64,000 bases of DNA from the NCBI RefSeq assembly GCF_026625705.1, contig NZ_CP113059.1, forward strand, positions 558,001 to 622,000, read 5' to 3'. The notes beneath the pieces are model-generated. The model saw nothing but the letters and a program-made list of their open reading frames with translations, had not been told where the DNA came from and made no database searches. The stretch is from Pedobacter sp. SL55 (GTDB lineage Bacteria > Bacteroidota > Bacteroidia > Sphingobacteriales > Sphingobacteriaceae). The position numbers and the translations under genes are program-made. Shown in pieces: positions 26,911 to 35,291 of the stretch (its first letter is position 1; every line of letters begins with the position of its first letter).

Positions 26911-29883
26911 TTGAACACCTACAGAAAACATCTCATTAGCGCCATTTTATGCAGCCTATTGCTTGCATTAACTTTTGGCTGCTCTTCTCAAAAAGATACC
27001 GTTGTAAACAGAAAGCTACAAAACCTTTCGGCAAGATATAACCTTATCTACAATTCTAATGTTTTGTTAGATGAATATTTAGAAAGTGTAAATCAAAGTA
27101 GAAAAGATAATTTCGATAATTTTTTGCCGCTCTACCATGCTCCCGCAACAGCAGATGCCACCACTGCAGGCACAAAAATTAAAGAACTTGACGAAGTTGA
27201 TCAGAAAGCAAGGACCATTATTGCAGAAAAAAACATCAGTAATTATATAGATGATGCTTACATCCTTTTAGGCAAAACAAATTTTTACCAAGGCAAATAT
27301 TATAATGCCCAAGCATATTTCGACTATGTGGCAAGTGCCTATCATAAAAACCACAAAGTATATTTGAATGCCCTAAACTGGAAAGCCCGAAGCTTAATTG
27401 AATTAGATGATTTAGACAATGCAGAGAGGGTATTAGATACTGTAGTTACAGAATTAGATTCGGTAAAAGGTCAAAAATCGGAGCCTTTGGCAACTTTAGC
27501 CCAAATTAGTATCATTAAAGAAAATGACAAACAAGCCATCACCTATTTAGAAAAAGCTTTAAAAGCTGGACCAACGTCTTTAAATAAAACCAGATGGACT
27601 TACACTTTAGCCCAGCTTTATGAAAGCGAAAAAGAATTTGAAAAAAGTTTAAGTGCTTATCGCAAAGTAGAAAAAAGCAATGCAGCTTTTGATATGTACT
27701 TTAACGCTAAGCTAAGCCGAATTAGAGTAACCGAACAATTAAGCGGCAATAGCTTCGATAGAAAGCTAGCGCTTACTAAAATGCTGAAAGATGATAAGAA
27801 CGAAGATTTTAAAGACCAAATCTATTATGAAATTGCCGAGGATTACTATGGTAGCAATGACTATGGCAAAGCCGAAGCATATTACAACCTTTCGGTAAAA
27901 AGCAGCACCACTAATAATGTGCAAAAGGCTCTATCGTACTTAAAAATTGCCGATTTAAACTTTAAACATTATAGCGATTACGTAACCGCTAAGCTGTATT
28001 ATGATAGTACGGCATTAACTTTGCCCAAAACGCATCCGCTGTATAATGCCATAGCTAAAAAAGCACAGAACCTAGCTTATCTACAGCAAAGGTACGAGAC
28101 CATTAGCCTACAAGATACACTTCAAAAATTTGCTAAGTTGCCAGCAGCAGACAGAGAAATTGCCTTAGCTAATTATTTTGCGGCTTTAGAAAACAAAACT
28201 ACTACAGGTAGTAGCAACAACGCACAACAAACTACTACAGGAAGAGCAAACGTAAACTACACTTCGCCAACGGGCAGTACCTTTTATTTTGCTAACACCA
28301 ATGCAATTAGCAGGGGTTTCAACGAATTTAAAAAGCGCTGGGGTAATAGAAAGTTAACTCCAAATTGGCGCCAAAGTGTAAAGTCTTCGCAAAGCCAAGC
28401 AGATGCGCTTGCTGCCGTTGATGATGGATTTGGAGCAATGCCACAAAACCCAGATGCACCTGCCACTTCGGCTCCAAAATCTGCAAATCAATCTGCACTA
28501 TATTTAGATTCTATTCCGCTTACTCCGGCAGCTTTAGAAGCCTCTAACCAAAAAATCATCAATGCCTATTTAGATATAGGCAGTTTTTATCAGCAGGTTT
28601 TAAATGATAAGCCAGAGGCGATAAAAACTTACGAAGCTTTACTGAAACGGTTTCCTAACAACAACAAGCTAGATATGGTTTACTATAGCTTGTACTTGGC
28701 GTATAAAGGCACAGATAATGCAAAATCTAACGAGTATAAAAATCTGGTATTAAGCAAATTTCCGAATTCGGCTTTTGCAAAAACTATTTTAGACCCTAAT
28801 TTTTCTCTAAAGCAAAACCAATTAGAAGCAATGTTAAATAAAGAATACGAGGGCTTATTTAACAAACTGCAAGAGAAAGATTTTAGCACAGTAATTACTA
28901 GCGCTAGTGATATAAGTAAACGTTTTCCAGGTAATACCATGGAACCGCAGTACGATTACCTTAAGGCCATAGCTATTGGACGTACAGAAAATGTAGACCA
29001 CCTAATTGCGGCCTTTAAAGACATTTCGGAAAGGCACCAAAAAGATGTGCTGATAAAACCATTGGTAGACCAGCACTTATTATACATCAATGCACATTTA
29101 AGCGAGTTTAAGAAAAGGAAAATAGCATTGGTTGGCTACGACCCTTACGAAATTCCTTTTGCAGAAAACAAAACTGGAATTAGGTTAAACGAGCCTATTA
29201 TTGCCAATGTTCTAGATCCAACAGGCAAGAAAAAATTCGTACAGCCAGCACCACCAGTAGTGAAACAGCCAATTGCGGAAAAACCAATTGAAAAGCCTAT
29301 AACAGAGAAAAAACCAGAGGTAAAACCAACAGTAAAAGAAATTAAAAAGGATACGGTAATTGCTAAAGCACCAGTTGTAGAAACTAAGAAAGATACTGTG
29401 GCTATACCTCCTGTTATTGCTACAGAAAAGAAAGACACCATTGCAAATCCAATTGTAATTACAAAACCAGCAGATACAGTTGCCCAACCAATTGCTGTTC
29501 CAGAACCTCCAAAAGAGACTTTATTTAACCCAGCATCGTCTAGCAATTACTATTATGTAGTAGCGGTTAACTCGGCAAGCGCTAATGTGAGCACTTCTCG
29601 TTTCGGCATCGGGCAATTTAATAGAGGTAATTACTCGGGCACCAACCTTCGCCATCAACTTAAAGAACTAGAACAAGATCAGTTAATTATAGTAGGCGAT
29701 TTTACAAGTATTTCTGATGTGCAGCAATATCAACAAACCATAAAATCAAAATTAGGTAGAATTATCAAAATACCTGCCGCTAATTATACTACTTTTGCAA
29801 TAAGTAAAGAGAACTTAGAAAAAATTACCAATCGCGATACTTTAGAGCGGTATATCAGATATATCAATAACAATGAATTATAG
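26911..29883 (+). CDS. sprE: T9SS/gliding TPR lipoprotein SprE/PorW
   Basis: About 990 residues. The chosen start is TTG 26911, giving the lipoprotein signal (NTYRKHLISAILCSLLLALTFGC); the open frame runs back to 26848 but that includes a promoter-like element and no ATG. The region to about residue 700 is TPR-like (AYILLGKTNFYQGKYYNAQAYFDYV, LNALNWKARSLIELDDLDNAE, WTYTLAQLYESEKEFEKSLSAYRKVE, DIGSFYQQVLNDKPEAIKTYEALLKRFPNNNK). A Pro/Lys/Thr-rich linker near 790-880 leads to a compact domain starting NYYYVVAVNSASANVSTSRFGIGQFNR. This architecture is SprE/PorW, which links the GldKLMN motor to the outer-membrane part of T9SS. It overlaps the PBP gene by 11 bases. Confidence 0.88.
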   Translation: MNTYRKHLISAILCSLLLALTFGCSSQKDTVVNRKLQNLSARYNLIYNSNVLLDEYLESVNQSRKDNFDNFLPLYHAPATADATTAGTKIKELDEVDQKARTIIAEKNISNYIDDAYILLGKTNFYQGKYYNAQAYFDYVASAYHKNHKVYLNALNWKARSLIELDDLDNAERVLDTVVTELDSVKGQKSEPLATLAQISIIKENDKQAITYLEKALKAGPTSLNKTRWTYTLAQLYESEKEFEKSLSAYRKVEKSNAAFDMYFNAKLSRIRVTEQLSGNSFDRKLALTKMLKDDKNEDFKDQIYYEIAEDYYGSNDYGKAEAYYNLSVKSSTTNNVQKALSYLKIADLNFKHYSDYVTAKLYYDSTALTLPKTHPLYNAIAKKAQNLAYLQQRYETISLQDTLQKFAKLPAADREIALANYFAALENKTTTGSSNNAQQTTTGRANVNYTSPTGSTFYFANTNAISRGFNEFKKRWGNRKLTPNWRQSVKSSQSQADALAAVDDGFGAMPQNPDAPATSAPKSANQSALYLDSIPLTPAALEASNQKIINAYLDIGSFYQQVLNDKPEAIKTYEALLKRFPNNNKLDMVYYSLYLAYKGTDNAKSNEYKNLVLSKFPNSAFAKTILDPNFSLKQNQLEAMLNKEYEGLFNKLQEKDFSTVITSASDISKRFPGNTMEPQYDYLKAIAIGRTENVDHLIAAFKDISERHQKDVLIKPLVDQHLLYINAHLSEFKKRKIALVGYDPYEIPFAENKTGIRLNEPIIANVLDPTGKKKFVQPAPPVVKQPIAEKPIEKPITEKKPEVKPTVKEIKKDTVIAKAPVVETKKDTVAIPPVIATEKKDTIANPIVITKPADTVAQPIAVPEPPKETLFNPASSSNYYYVVAVNSASANVSTSRFGIGQFNRGNYSGTNLRHQLKELEQDQLIIVGDFTSISDVQQYQQTIKSKLGRIIKIPAANYTTFAISKENLEKITNRDTLERYIRYINNNEL

Positions 29884-32128
29884 AAATAAGAACAACAATT
29901 CACTACCTCCAGAATTAATCAAAAAATACAACTGGCGTATTTGGAAAGTACTTATTGCGGGCATCATTGCTTTTGCAATTTTCATTGTCATGATTAGCTT
30001 TGGCATTTTTGGAGAGATACCGTCGTTTAGAGCAATAGAACATCCTAAAAGCAACGAAGCCACAGAGGTAATTTCTGAGGAAGGCAAAGTTTTGGGCACC
30101 TATTTCGTTAAAAACCGTTCAAACGTTAACTACAGCGAAATTTCTCCGAATGTAATTAATGCGCTAATTGCCACAGAAGACATCCGCTTCCGCTCGCACT
30201 CTGGTATAGATTTTAGGCGTACCTTTACCATTTTCCTTTACGCACTTGTAGGTAAAAAGCAAGGTGGAAGTACCATTACACAGCAGTTGGCACTTAACCT
30301 TTTCTCCGAAGAAGGTAGGGCGAAAAACTTTGCAAAACGTATTATCCAAAAATTTCAGGAATGGGTTATTGCCATTAAATTAGAACGCAACTATACCAAA
30401 GAAGAAATCATTACCATGTATTTAAACACGGTTGATTTTGGAAACCAGGCTTATGGTATTAAATCTGCTGCTCGTGTGTATTTTAACACTACTCCAGATA
30501 AATTAACCGTACCGCAAGCTGCCGTGTTAATTGGTTTACAAAAAGGAATTACCCGCTACTCGCCTACCAAAAACCCCGAACGCTCTTTAGATAGAAGAAA
30601 TACGGTAATGGCTTTGATGGTTAAGCAAGGCTATATTACTGAAGACCAATTTGCTGGCGAAAGAGAAAAACCTTTAAACCTACATTTTAATGCGGCAACT
30701 ACTAACGATGGCATAGCGCCATATTTTAGAGCTGTGCTAAAAAACGAAGTAAAAAAAATATTAGAGGAACGTTCTATCAATAAAGCTGATGGTACACCTT
30801 ATGATTTAGACAGAGATGGATTAAAAGTGTACACTACCATCAACTATCAAATGCAAGTGTATGCCGAAGAAGCACAAAAAGAATACATGAAAACCTTGCA
30901 AGCACAATTTACCAAAAGCTGGAAAGGTAGAAATCCTTTTAGGGGAAAAGAAGCGCTGATAGAACAAGGTGTAAAAAGATCAGACCGCTACAAAGCATTA
31001 AAAGCCGAAGGCAAATCTGACGAAGAAATTACCGCAGACTTTAATACGCCTACAAAACTTACCATTTTTACTTGGAAAGGCAATATTGATACCTTAATGA
31101 AACCTATCGATTCGGTTAAATACTATAAATTGCTTTTACGCAATGCGATGATGGCCATGGATCCTAAAAGTGGAAACATTAAAGCTTGGGTAGGCGGTAT
31201 TAATTTTGAGCACTTTAAATACGACCAAGTAAAAATGGGCAAGCGCCAAGTAGGGTCTACCGCCAAGCCATTTACTTACGCAGTAGCAATAGAAAATGGA
31301 TATTCGCCTTGTTATGAGGTATTAAACGAGCCGGTAACTATTTCTAACCCCGGTAGTCCAGATTGGACGCCGAGAAACTCTGGAACGCCATTGCCGGGCA
31401 AAATTACCTTGCAAAAAGGCTTGGCCTATTCGCAAAACTATATTGTGGCTTATTTAATGAAACAAGTTGGCCCAACAGCGGTAATGAACGAGATCAAAAA
31501 AATGGGAATTAGTAGCGATGTGCCGGCGGTTCCATCCATTGCACTAGGGACTTTTGATGCCTCAATTTACGATATGGTTGGCGCTTACGGTGTGTTTGCC
31601 AATAAAGGCGCCTGGACGCAGCCTAACTTTATCACTAAAATAGAAGATAAAAATGGCGTGGTACTTTACGAAAGTAAACCGATTATTAAAGTAGCCATGA
31701 ACGAAGAAGTGGCTTACGTAATGACCCGCATGCTACGCGGCGTAGTTACTGGCGGAACAGGTTCTCGATTAAGCTATAAGTACAAAGTAAATGGCCCAAT
31801 TGGTGGCAAAACGGGCACCACGCAAAATAACTCTGATGGTTGGTTTATGGCCATTACACCAGATTTAGTTGCAGGTGTTTGGACAGGTTGCGAAGACCGT
31901 GCTTTTCACTTTACCAGCACCAGCTACGGCGAAGGTGCAAATTCGGCACTGCCAATTTACGCAGGTTTCATGAAACGGGTTTACGCCAATCCTAACTTAA
32001 AAATGGGCAAAAACGATTTTGAACCACCTACCAGCGGCGTAAATATTGTTTACGATTGTAACCAATACCAGCAACAACAACTGGAGCAAACCACTACGTC
32101 GGAATTAGATAAGAAATTAGGGTTTTAA
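29873..32128 (+). CDS. Class A penicillin-binding protein 1A
   Basis: 751 residues, bifunctional peptidoglycan synthase. A cytoplasmic/membrane N-terminus (WKVLIAGIIAFAIFIVMISFGIFG, about residues 25-48) leads to a GT51 glycosyltransferase with IATEDIRFRSHSGIDFRRT (catalytic Glu) and QGGSTITQQLALNLFSEEGR. The transpeptidase has KRQVGSTAKPFTYAVAI (SxxK), AYSQNYIVAYL (SxN) and GGKTGTTQNNSDGW (KTG). All active residues are present. The start ATG lies inside the end of sprE (11-base overlap), so translation is probably coupled. It acts at the periplasmic face of the inner membrane. Confidence 0.95.
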   Translation: MNYRNKNNNSLPPELIKKYNWRIWKVLIAGIIAFAIFIVMISFGIFGEIPSFRAIEHPKSNEATEVISEEGKVLGTYFVKNRSNVNYSEISPNVINALIATEDIRFRSHSGIDFRRTFTIFLYALVGKKQGGSTITQQLALNLFSEEGRAKNFAKRIIQKFQEWVIAIKLERNYTKEEIITMYLNTVDFGNQAYGIKSAARVYFNTTPDKLTVPQAAVLIGLQKGITRYSPTKNPERSLDRRNTVMALMVKQGYITEDQFAGEREKPLNLHFNAATTNDGIAPYFRAVLKNEVKKILEERSINKADGTPYDLDRDGLKVYTTINYQMQVYAEEAQKEYMKTLQAQFTKSWKGRNPFRGKEALIEQGVKRSDRYKALKAEGKSDEEITADFNTPTKLTIFTWKGNIDTLMKPIDSVKYYKLLLRNAMMAMDPKSGNIKAWVGGINFEHFKYDQVKMGKRQVGSTAKPFTYAVAIENGYSPCYEVLNEPVTISNPGSPDWTPRNSGTPLPGKITLQKGLAYSQNYIVAYLMKQVGPTAVMNEIKKMGISSDVPAVPSIALGTFDASIYDMVGAYGVFANKGAWTQPNFITKIEDKNGVVLYESKPIIKVAMNEEVAYVMTRMLRGVVTGGTGSRLSYKYKVNGPIGGKTGTTQNNSDGWFMAITPDLVAGVWTGCEDRAFHFTSTSYGEGANSALPIYAGFMKRVYANPNLKMGKNDFEPPTSGVNIVYDCNQYQQQQLEQTTTSELDKKLGF

Positions 32129-32140
32129 TAAGTAATCTAA

Positions 32141-32319
32141 AACAAGAGGCTGTCTCAAAAGTAAAATAATGCCGTCATTTCGACAATCAAAGGAGAAGAA
32201 CCGAAGGTCTACGAAGTAAATTGAAAATCAACGAAGTTAAATCTCTTTCAGAAGCATTTCTGAAGCAGATCTCTCTCTAACGTTCGAGATGACGAGCGAA
32301 TTTGAGAGAGCCTCTTGTT
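32141..32319. repeat. Nested palindromic intergenic element between the PBP and uvrC genes
   Basis: Outer arms 32141-32159 (AACAAGAGGCTGTCTCAAA) and 32301-32319 (TTTGAGAGAGCCTCTTGTT) are near-perfect complements. Inside them are inner arms beginning CGTCATTTCGACAATC at 32173 and ending GTTCGAGATGACG at 32294, the same family as 18223-18320. The whole gap can fold as a double hairpin. Confidence 0.75.
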
Positions 32320-32334
32320 TTTTATGTAAATTTG
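32301..32334 (+). promoter_or_regulatory. Candidate uvrC promoter (TTTG-N22-TAAATTTG)
   Basis: TTTG at 32301-32304 and TAAATTTG at 32327-32334 match the Bacteroidota -33/-7 elements with a 22-base spacer. Initiation would fall within about 5-10 bases of the uvrC ATG, giving a nearly leaderless message. The -33 box sits inside the palindrome arm. Confidence 0.45.
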
Positions 32335-32343
32335 CAATCCAAT

Positions 32344-34152
32344 ATGAGCAGTTTCGATTATAAAAAGGCCTTAAAAGATATCCCGCATAAACCTGGCGTT
32401 TACCAATATTTTGATGCGGATGATAAGCTTATTTATATTGGCAAAGCTAAAGACCTACGTAATCGGGTGAGCTCTTACTTTGTGCAAGACAAACAGCTTA
32501 ATGGTAAAACACGAGCACTGGTTTCTAAAATTAGGCGCATTCAGTTTACCATTGTAGACACCGAAATTGATGCTTGGCTACTGGAAAATAGCTTAATCAA
32601 GAAGCATCAGCCCCGCTATAACATTATGCTTAAAGATGACAAGACCTACCCATGGATTGTCATTAAAAAAGAACCGTTTCCAAGAGTTTTTTCTACGAGA
32701 AGAATGATCAAAGATGGTTCTACCTATTTAGGCCCTTACGCTTCTGTAGGTATGATGCACACTATTTTAGACCTTATTAAAGAGACCTATACTTTGCGTA
32801 CTTGCAATCTGGCTTTAACACCTGAAAACATTAACGCGGGAAAATTTAAAGTATGTTTGGAATATCAGATCGGTAATTGTAAAGGGCCTTGCCAAAACTA
32901 TCAATCTAAAGAAGACTACGAAAATAACATTGCCGAAATTAAAGACATTTTAAACGGTAAAATTGGCAATGTGATAAAAGACGTAAAGCAAGTGGTTAAA
33001 ACCGCTGCAGAAGAACTCAATTTTGAACTGGCACACGATTATCAGAAAAAGCTGAGTGTGCTAGAAAAATACCAAAGCAAATCTACAGTGGTTAGCAGCG
33101 CCATTACCAATATAGATGTGGTAAGCATTGCCAGCGATGAGCGTTATGCCTTTGTGAACTACCTGAAAGTGATGAACGGTGCCATCATCCAAACGCAAAC
33201 CATAGAAATTAAAAAACGGTTGGACGAAAGTGATGAAGAACTACTTTCTATTGCCATTGCGGAGTTTAGAAGTAGATTTAAAAGCACCTCTAAAGAGATT
33301 GTAGTTCCTTTTGAAATTCCTTTGGATGACACTAATTTAAAACTTACCGTGCCTAAGTTAGGCGAGAAAAAAGCGCTTTTGGAGCTTTCGCAAAAGAATG
33401 TGCTGTTCTTTAAAAAAGAAAAATTAAACCAATACGAGAAGTTAAATCCAGAGCTCAAAACAGATCGGGTGTTAACACAAATGAAAAACGATTTGAGGTT
33501 AACACAATTACCTTACCATATCGAATGTTTTGATAACTCGAACTTTCAGGGAAAATATCCAGTTTCGGCCATTGTGGTATTTAAGGATGCCAAACCAAGT
33601 AAAAAAGACTATCGCCATTTTAATGTGAAAACCGTGGAAGGCCCAAACGATTTTGCCACCATGCAAGAAGCTGTTTATAGGCGTTATAAGCGTATGCTGG
33701 ATGAAAACCAAAGCTTACCGCAACTCATCATTATTGATGGTGGTAAAGGCCAGCTATCATCGGCGGTAAGCAGCTTAAAGAAACTGGGTATTGATAAAAA
33801 AGTGACGATTATTGGCATTGCCAAAAGATTAGAAGAACTATTTTATCCTGGCGATAGCTTACCGATGTATTTGGATAAAAAATCGGAGACTTTAAAAATT
33901 ATTCAGCATTTAAGAGACGAAGCACATCGCTTTGGTATTACCTTTCACCGCAAAAAACGTGACCAAGGCACTTTAAAAACGGAGCTTGAAGAAATTGAAG
34001 GTATTGGTAAAGCTACGGCAGATAAGTTGCTCACTCATTTTAAATCTGTGAAAAAAATTAAAGAAGCAAGCGCAGAAGAATTGGCTAAACTACTTAACAA
34101 AAAGCAAGTGGTTACGCTTTTAAACTATTTCAATAATATAGAAGAAGTTTAA
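32344..34152 (+). CDS. uvrC: Excinuclease ABC subunit C
   Basis: The start is ATG 32344 (MSSFDYKKALKDIPHKPGVYQYFD); the longer open frame adds repeat-derived residues. Domains: GIY-YIG endonuclease (KPGVYQYF..LIYIGKAKDLRNRVSSYF), Cys-containing region (CLEYQIGNCKGPCQNY), UVR motif around AAEELNFELAHDYQKKLSVLEKY, RNase H-like EndoV region (HIECFDNSNFQGKYPVSAIVVFKD, LIIIDGGKGQLSSA) and C-terminal helix-hairpin-helix (LEEIEGIGKATADKLLTHF). 602 residues, normal length. It makes both incisions in nucleotide excision repair with UvrAB. Confidence 0.97.
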   Translation: MSSFDYKKALKDIPHKPGVYQYFDADDKLIYIGKAKDLRNRVSSYFVQDKQLNGKTRALVSKIRRIQFTIVDTEIDAWLLENSLIKKHQPRYNIMLKDDKTYPWIVIKKEPFPRVFSTRRMIKDGSTYLGPYASVGMMHTILDLIKETYTLRTCNLALTPENINAGKFKVCLEYQIGNCKGPCQNYQSKEDYENNIAEIKDILNGKIGNVIKDVKQVVKTAAEELNFELAHDYQKKLSVLEKYQSKSTVVSSAITNIDVVSIASDERYAFVNYLKVMNGAIIQTQTIEIKKRLDESDEELLSIAIAEFRSRFKSTSKEIVVPFEIPLDDTNLKLTVPKLGEKKALLELSQKNVLFFKKEKLNQYEKLNPELKTDRVLTQMKNDLRLTQLPYHIECFDNSNFQGKYPVSAIVVFKDAKPSKKDYRHFNVKTVEGPNDFATMQEAVYRRYKRMLDENQSLPQLIIIDGGKGQLSSAVSSLKKLGIDKKVTIIGIAKRLEELFYPGDSLPMYLDKKSETLKIIQHLRDEAHRFGITFHRKKRDQGTLKTELEEIEGIGKATADKLLTHFKSVKKIKEASAEELAKLLNKKQVVTLLNYFNNIEEV

Positions 34153-34168
34153 AAAGCTATTGTAAAAT

Positions 34169-34250
34169 CGTCATTGCGAGGCACAAAGCAATCTTACTAC
34201 TATTAAAGGTAACATTATGCTCTAGGATTGCTTCGTTCCTCGCAATGACG
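34169..34250. repeat. REP-like inverted repeat (CGTCATTGCGAGG family)
   Basis: Arms 34169-34193 (CGTCATTGCGAGGCACAAAG..) and 34226-34250 are almost exact complements over 25 bases with a 32-base loop. This is a widely distributed intergenic palindrome; here it follows uvrC. Confidence 0.85.
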
Positions 34251-34260
34251 ACCGAAATAA

Positions 34261-34293
34261 AAAAAGAGCAAACCTTATCGATTTGCTCTTTTT
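34261..34293. terminator. Bidirectional terminator between uvrC and gldN
   Basis: Stem AAAAAGAGCAAA / TTTGCTCTTTTT with a 9-base loop. T-runs result on both strands, serving the convergent uvrC (plus) and gldKLMN (minus) transcripts. Confidence 0.9.
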
Positions 34294-34308
34294 TATACTT
34301 AATGTTAG

Positions 34309-34340
34309 CCCTTCCCTTTGGGGAGGGTTGGGTGGGGCTT
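34309..34340. repeat. Solo G-rich repeat related to the DUF559 flanks
   Basis: CCTTCCCTTTGGGGAGGG followed by TTGGGTGGGGCTT: the same layout (short palindrome, then G-rich tail) as the arms at 2393 and 2817. It abuts the gldN stop codon and has no nuclease gene. Confidence 0.6.
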
Positions 34341-35291
34341 TTAATACTCCCAAAGTGCCTGTTCCATATCGGCCATTTTCTTTTTGATGCGCTCGCTTTC
34401 TAACAAACGCTGTCTTGGATCGCCAATTAAGTCTTTTACTTTATAATCTCCAGCATTGGTTTCTTTCACAATGTGACTAGAGAACAAACGATGGATAAAG
34501 AAATCGTCCATACTTAATGGAGAAGAATCGTTTAACGAATTGAAAAGCCTTTTGGTAGCCAGAATATCTCTTGCCTCTTCGTAAGCGATCCAAAATACTG
34601 GTTGCCATTCTTTAGTCTGGTCGTTCAGCTTTAAAGGAGCTAGCGCCACAATACGAGGTTCAAAAACACCTCTTTTACCATCAAAAACCCAGTCTTCTTT
34701 AATTCTATATTTCTTAAACAACTCCGGATTAAATTCGCCTGGCACTTGTGTAACTGTACCCGTTTTATTGTTGGTTACATTTACCACACCATTTGCCAAT
34801 CTCAATGCATCGGCGGTATCTAAAGGAAAATCAAATCCGTCTACGTCATCTAAAGTTGTTGGATTTTTAGGATTATATGCGGTTAGTTCCTCATTTTTTA
34901 CATGAGTAATCAACACCTCAATTAATCTCGATTTAGGATAGTTAAGTACGCCGTTAATGGTATCACGCAAGTCTATATCTCTCCATACCCTTTTGGTATA
35001 TACCACATCTTCATCTTTAATTACAGGCAAAAATGCTTTCTCAGATGCGGTATCTCTAAGCTCTCTTTCCATGGCATAACCATCTTTTGGTTTTACCTTT
35101 GGAGTTTTCTTAGCCACCACCTTTTTTGTAGAATCTGCTTTTTGCACCACTGGAGTGCTAACAGGAGTGGTAGTTTTACCAGCATTGTTCTGCTTCGCAT
35201 TGGTTTGTCTGGCATTGCCTTTCTGAGCGAAACTTACAGCTGCGAATAAAATCGCTACAACAAACAACAACGTACCCTTTTTCATCTTCAA
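34341..35291 (-). CDS. gldN: Gliding motility/T9SS protein GldN
   Basis: 316 residues with a signal peptide (MKKGTLLFVVAILFAAVSFAQ). A low-complexity basic linker (KGNARQTNAKQNNAGK..) precedes the conserved GldN/PorN domain: DGYAMERELRDTASEKAFLPVIKDEDVVYTKRVWRDIDLRDTINGVLNYPKSRLIEVL, then RIKEDWVFDGKRGVFEPRIVALAPLK, and PLSMDDFFIHRLFSSHIVKETN. GldN/PorN forms a large periplasmic ring with GldK at the outer membrane. It starts on the base after the gldM stop, so it is translationally linked. Last gene of the operon. Confidence 0.95.
   Translation of the reverse strand: MKMKKGTLLFVVAILFAAVSFAQKGNARQTNAKQNNAGKTTTPVSTPVVQKADSTKKVVAKKTPKVKPKDGYAMERELRDTASEKAFLPVIKDEDVVYTKRVWRDIDLRDTINGVLNYPKSRLIEVLITHVKNEELTAYNPKNPTTLDDVDGFDFPLDTADALRLANGVVNVTNNKTGTVTQVPGEFNPELFKKYRIKEDWVFDGKRGVFEPRIVALAPLKLNDQTKEWQPVFWIAYEEARDILATKRLFNSLNDSSPLSMDDFFIHRLFSSHIVKETNAGDYKVKDLIGDPRQRLLESERIKKKMADMEQALWEY

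Noticed and set aside
29145..29546. Long minus-strand open frame inside sprE/porW
   Set aside because: Repetitive Val/Ile/Gly composition mirrors the Pro/Lys/Thr-rich linker on the other strand; a shadow frame.
32302..32343. Upstream TTG start for uvrC
   Set aside because: The codons come from the palindromic repeat and from the promoter; UvrC homologues start near MSSFDYKKAL.
34169..34250. tRNA-like or small-RNA gene after uvrC
   Set aside because: The structure is explained by a dispersed CGTCATTGCGAGG palindrome, with no acceptor stem or anticodon arm.
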